NCBI GenBank assembly: GCA_030490835.1
Contig: CM059971.1
Span: 51,632,012-51,696,011, forward strand
Length of the DNA stretch: 64,000 nucleotides
Origin: Annona cherimola
Lineage: Eukaryota; Streptophyta; Magnoliopsida; Magnoliales; Annonaceae
Reading direction: 5' to 3'
The translations under genes and the position numbers were made by a program. The notes beneath the pieces were generated by a model. The model had not been told where the DNA came from. It saw only the letters and a program-made list of their open reading frames with translations, and ran no database searches. Below, one piece after another: positions 62,869 to 64,000 of the stretch. Numbering within the stretch: the first letter of the stretch is position 1; every line of letters begins with the position of its first letter.

Positions 62869-64000
62869 TGATAAGTCTAAAAATTTTCATTTAATTTCAT
62901 ATTAAATTCACACCGTTAAGTATTAAACGTTAATTAAATGCAGGTTTTAAGTGGAATTTCATGAAAAACATATTTTTAATAGAATATTTGATTTTGCTAT
63001 AAAAACGGGTCATTTTGCAACATTCTTGAAAAAATAAAATTATGACTCAATCCCTTAGAAAATTTTAAAATATGCATTAACGTATTAAGATAATTCGGAC
63101 AAATTTATAGAATGATTAAACAGGGTAAAATATATATATTTATAAAATATGGGTTGAAGTGGACTATTATGTAATCTTAAAATAAAATTATATAAATGAA
63201 TATTAAAAAGAATCCAAAATGAAAAATACGAAATATCTGTAGAATGTCAAAATTATTTGGGTAATATTTTCATTTTCATTTTTTTTTGTAAAATAGGTGC
63301 GAGTGAGCGTGGATCGCCGGAGCACCTGTTATGGTGCTCCATCTTCCCCAAAATGACGAACAACCCAACTCCGTCCCCACCGGCAGCAGCAGCACTTGCG
63401 CCACCTCCAAGCAGCCGATCCAAGCAGCTCCGGCCTGCATCTTCGTCCAAATCCGGCCAAAGCCCCAACCGAGAAACTATTTCGAGCGGCATATATTTTC
63501 GGCAGCAGCTCCATCTTCCCCAAATCGATCTTCCCAATCCAGCTTCGGCCAGCCTCCATTTCTAAACGCCCAAACCTGCAGTCAAAACAGCAGCGCCGTT
63601 CTCAAGCAGCTGCCAACCAGAAAATAACCGAACGGCATAAATGGCTGCAAATCTCGATCAAGCAGCCATTGCGACCCATCTTCTTCGTCCAAGCCAGCAC
63701 TGTCAACCATCTTGGATCTTCCCAAATGACAGAAAATCACAACCAAGCCACCGGCCAATCAGCTTCCATTCTCTCCGGGCAACTATTAAAATCCAACCAG
63801 AAATAAAAATCTTTAACCGTAAATCATCCAGGTAGCGAACGGCAGCTTCATTTCCATTTTTTTTTTCTCGAGCACTTAGCCATTTTACGGCAACAATCCA
63901 CCTCCATTCCGTACCCGTGCTGGTCCACCCTGTTCGGATTTAAAAAAAATAGAACCCAGAAAAATCCAGTTGCCCTGCTGCCATTCCCAAAGGCAAACCT
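62869..64000 (+). repeat. 3' LTR, first 1132 bp (cut by window end)
   Basis: Matches 57356-58487 with two visible substitutions (ATGCAT/ATGCAG near 62940; AGTGCC/AGCGCC near 63593). Confidence 0.95.

Larger units (their letters stand above)
57356..64000 (+). mobile_element. young Athila-like LTR retrotransposon, apparently non-autonomous (3' end beyond window)
   Basis: The 5' LTR is 57356-59848; the interior, 59849-62868, is only about 3.0 kb; the 3' LTR starts at 62869 and is cut by the window end. The primer site TGGCGCCGTTGCCGGGGA is the form typical of Athila elements. No protease, RT, RNase H or integrase is present; a single ORF of 557 residues fills much of the interior. The LTRs differ at two sites in the 1131 bp that can be compared, so insertion is very recent. 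It would need enzymes in trans. Confidence 0.9.

Overview
This is a gene-poor, repeat-saturated stretch of a plant nuclear genome, almost certainly an angiosperm. Evidence: Sirevirus-type Ty1/copia elements with a third ORF, Ty3/gypsy elements with two RNase H domains, a fossil hAT transposase, and captured fragments of plant genes (AGO4-type Argonaute, clade A PP2C, geranylgeranyl reductase, pectate lyase). I found no intact host gene, RNA gene or CRISPR array. The species cannot be named from the sequence.

Layout. (1) 1-5545: 3' half of a plus-strand Sirevirus-like copia element (RT/RNase H, spacer, intact third ORF, two polypurine tracts, 3' LTR). It sits inside an older minus-strand LTR of the same family (5546-6502 and 8083-8350), which is also split by an Athila-type solo LTR (6503-8082). 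(2) 8758-10435: dead hAT transposase. (3) 10436-13404: AT-rich, no gene. (4) 13405-13865 continued at 46878-48366: an old plus-strand Sirevirus 5' LTR, its tRNA-Met primer site and a decayed gag. (5) Inside that LTR: a minus-strand Sirevirus at 13866-46877 with LTRs of 1612 and 1613 bp and target-site duplication (TSD) GAAGC. (6) Inside its third ORF: a 22.4 kb Ty3/gypsy Tat/Ogre-like element at 16741-39180, TSD GGCAC, with giant LTRs of 5864 and 5396 bp. (7) 48367-50723: fossil Athila pol split by a solo LTR with TSD GATTC. (8) 50724-57355: a truncated Athila-type LTR, a probable chromovirus LTR, a Sirevirus solo LTR with TSD AGGAT, and another truncated Sirevirus LTR. (9) 57356 to the window end: a very young, apparently non-autonomous Athila-like element with one 557-residue ORF.

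The most interesting object is the giant-LTR element. Between integrase and its 3' LTR it carries, in sense, an intron-less, internally deleted fragment of an ARGONAUTE4-clade gene, the effector of RNA-directed DNA methylation that silences such elements. Both LTRs carry a mosaic of PP2C (antisense), geranylgeranyl reductase (sense) and pectate lyase (antisense) fragments. They also hold a CG-rich palindrome array before a TATA box, a ~154-bp tandem array (12 copies versus 9) and a ~30-bp tandem array. Its gag region seems to hold three capsid-like domains. Two frame changes, one in the middle of an RNase H domain, suggest that this copy is no longer fully competent.

A cross-cutting pattern is that several unrelated LTR families here place arrays of palindromic GC motifs just upstream of their TATA box (GTCGAC in the Sirevirus family, GGCGCC in the Athila-type solo LTRs, TTCCGCGG in the giant LTR, GGGACCC in the young element).
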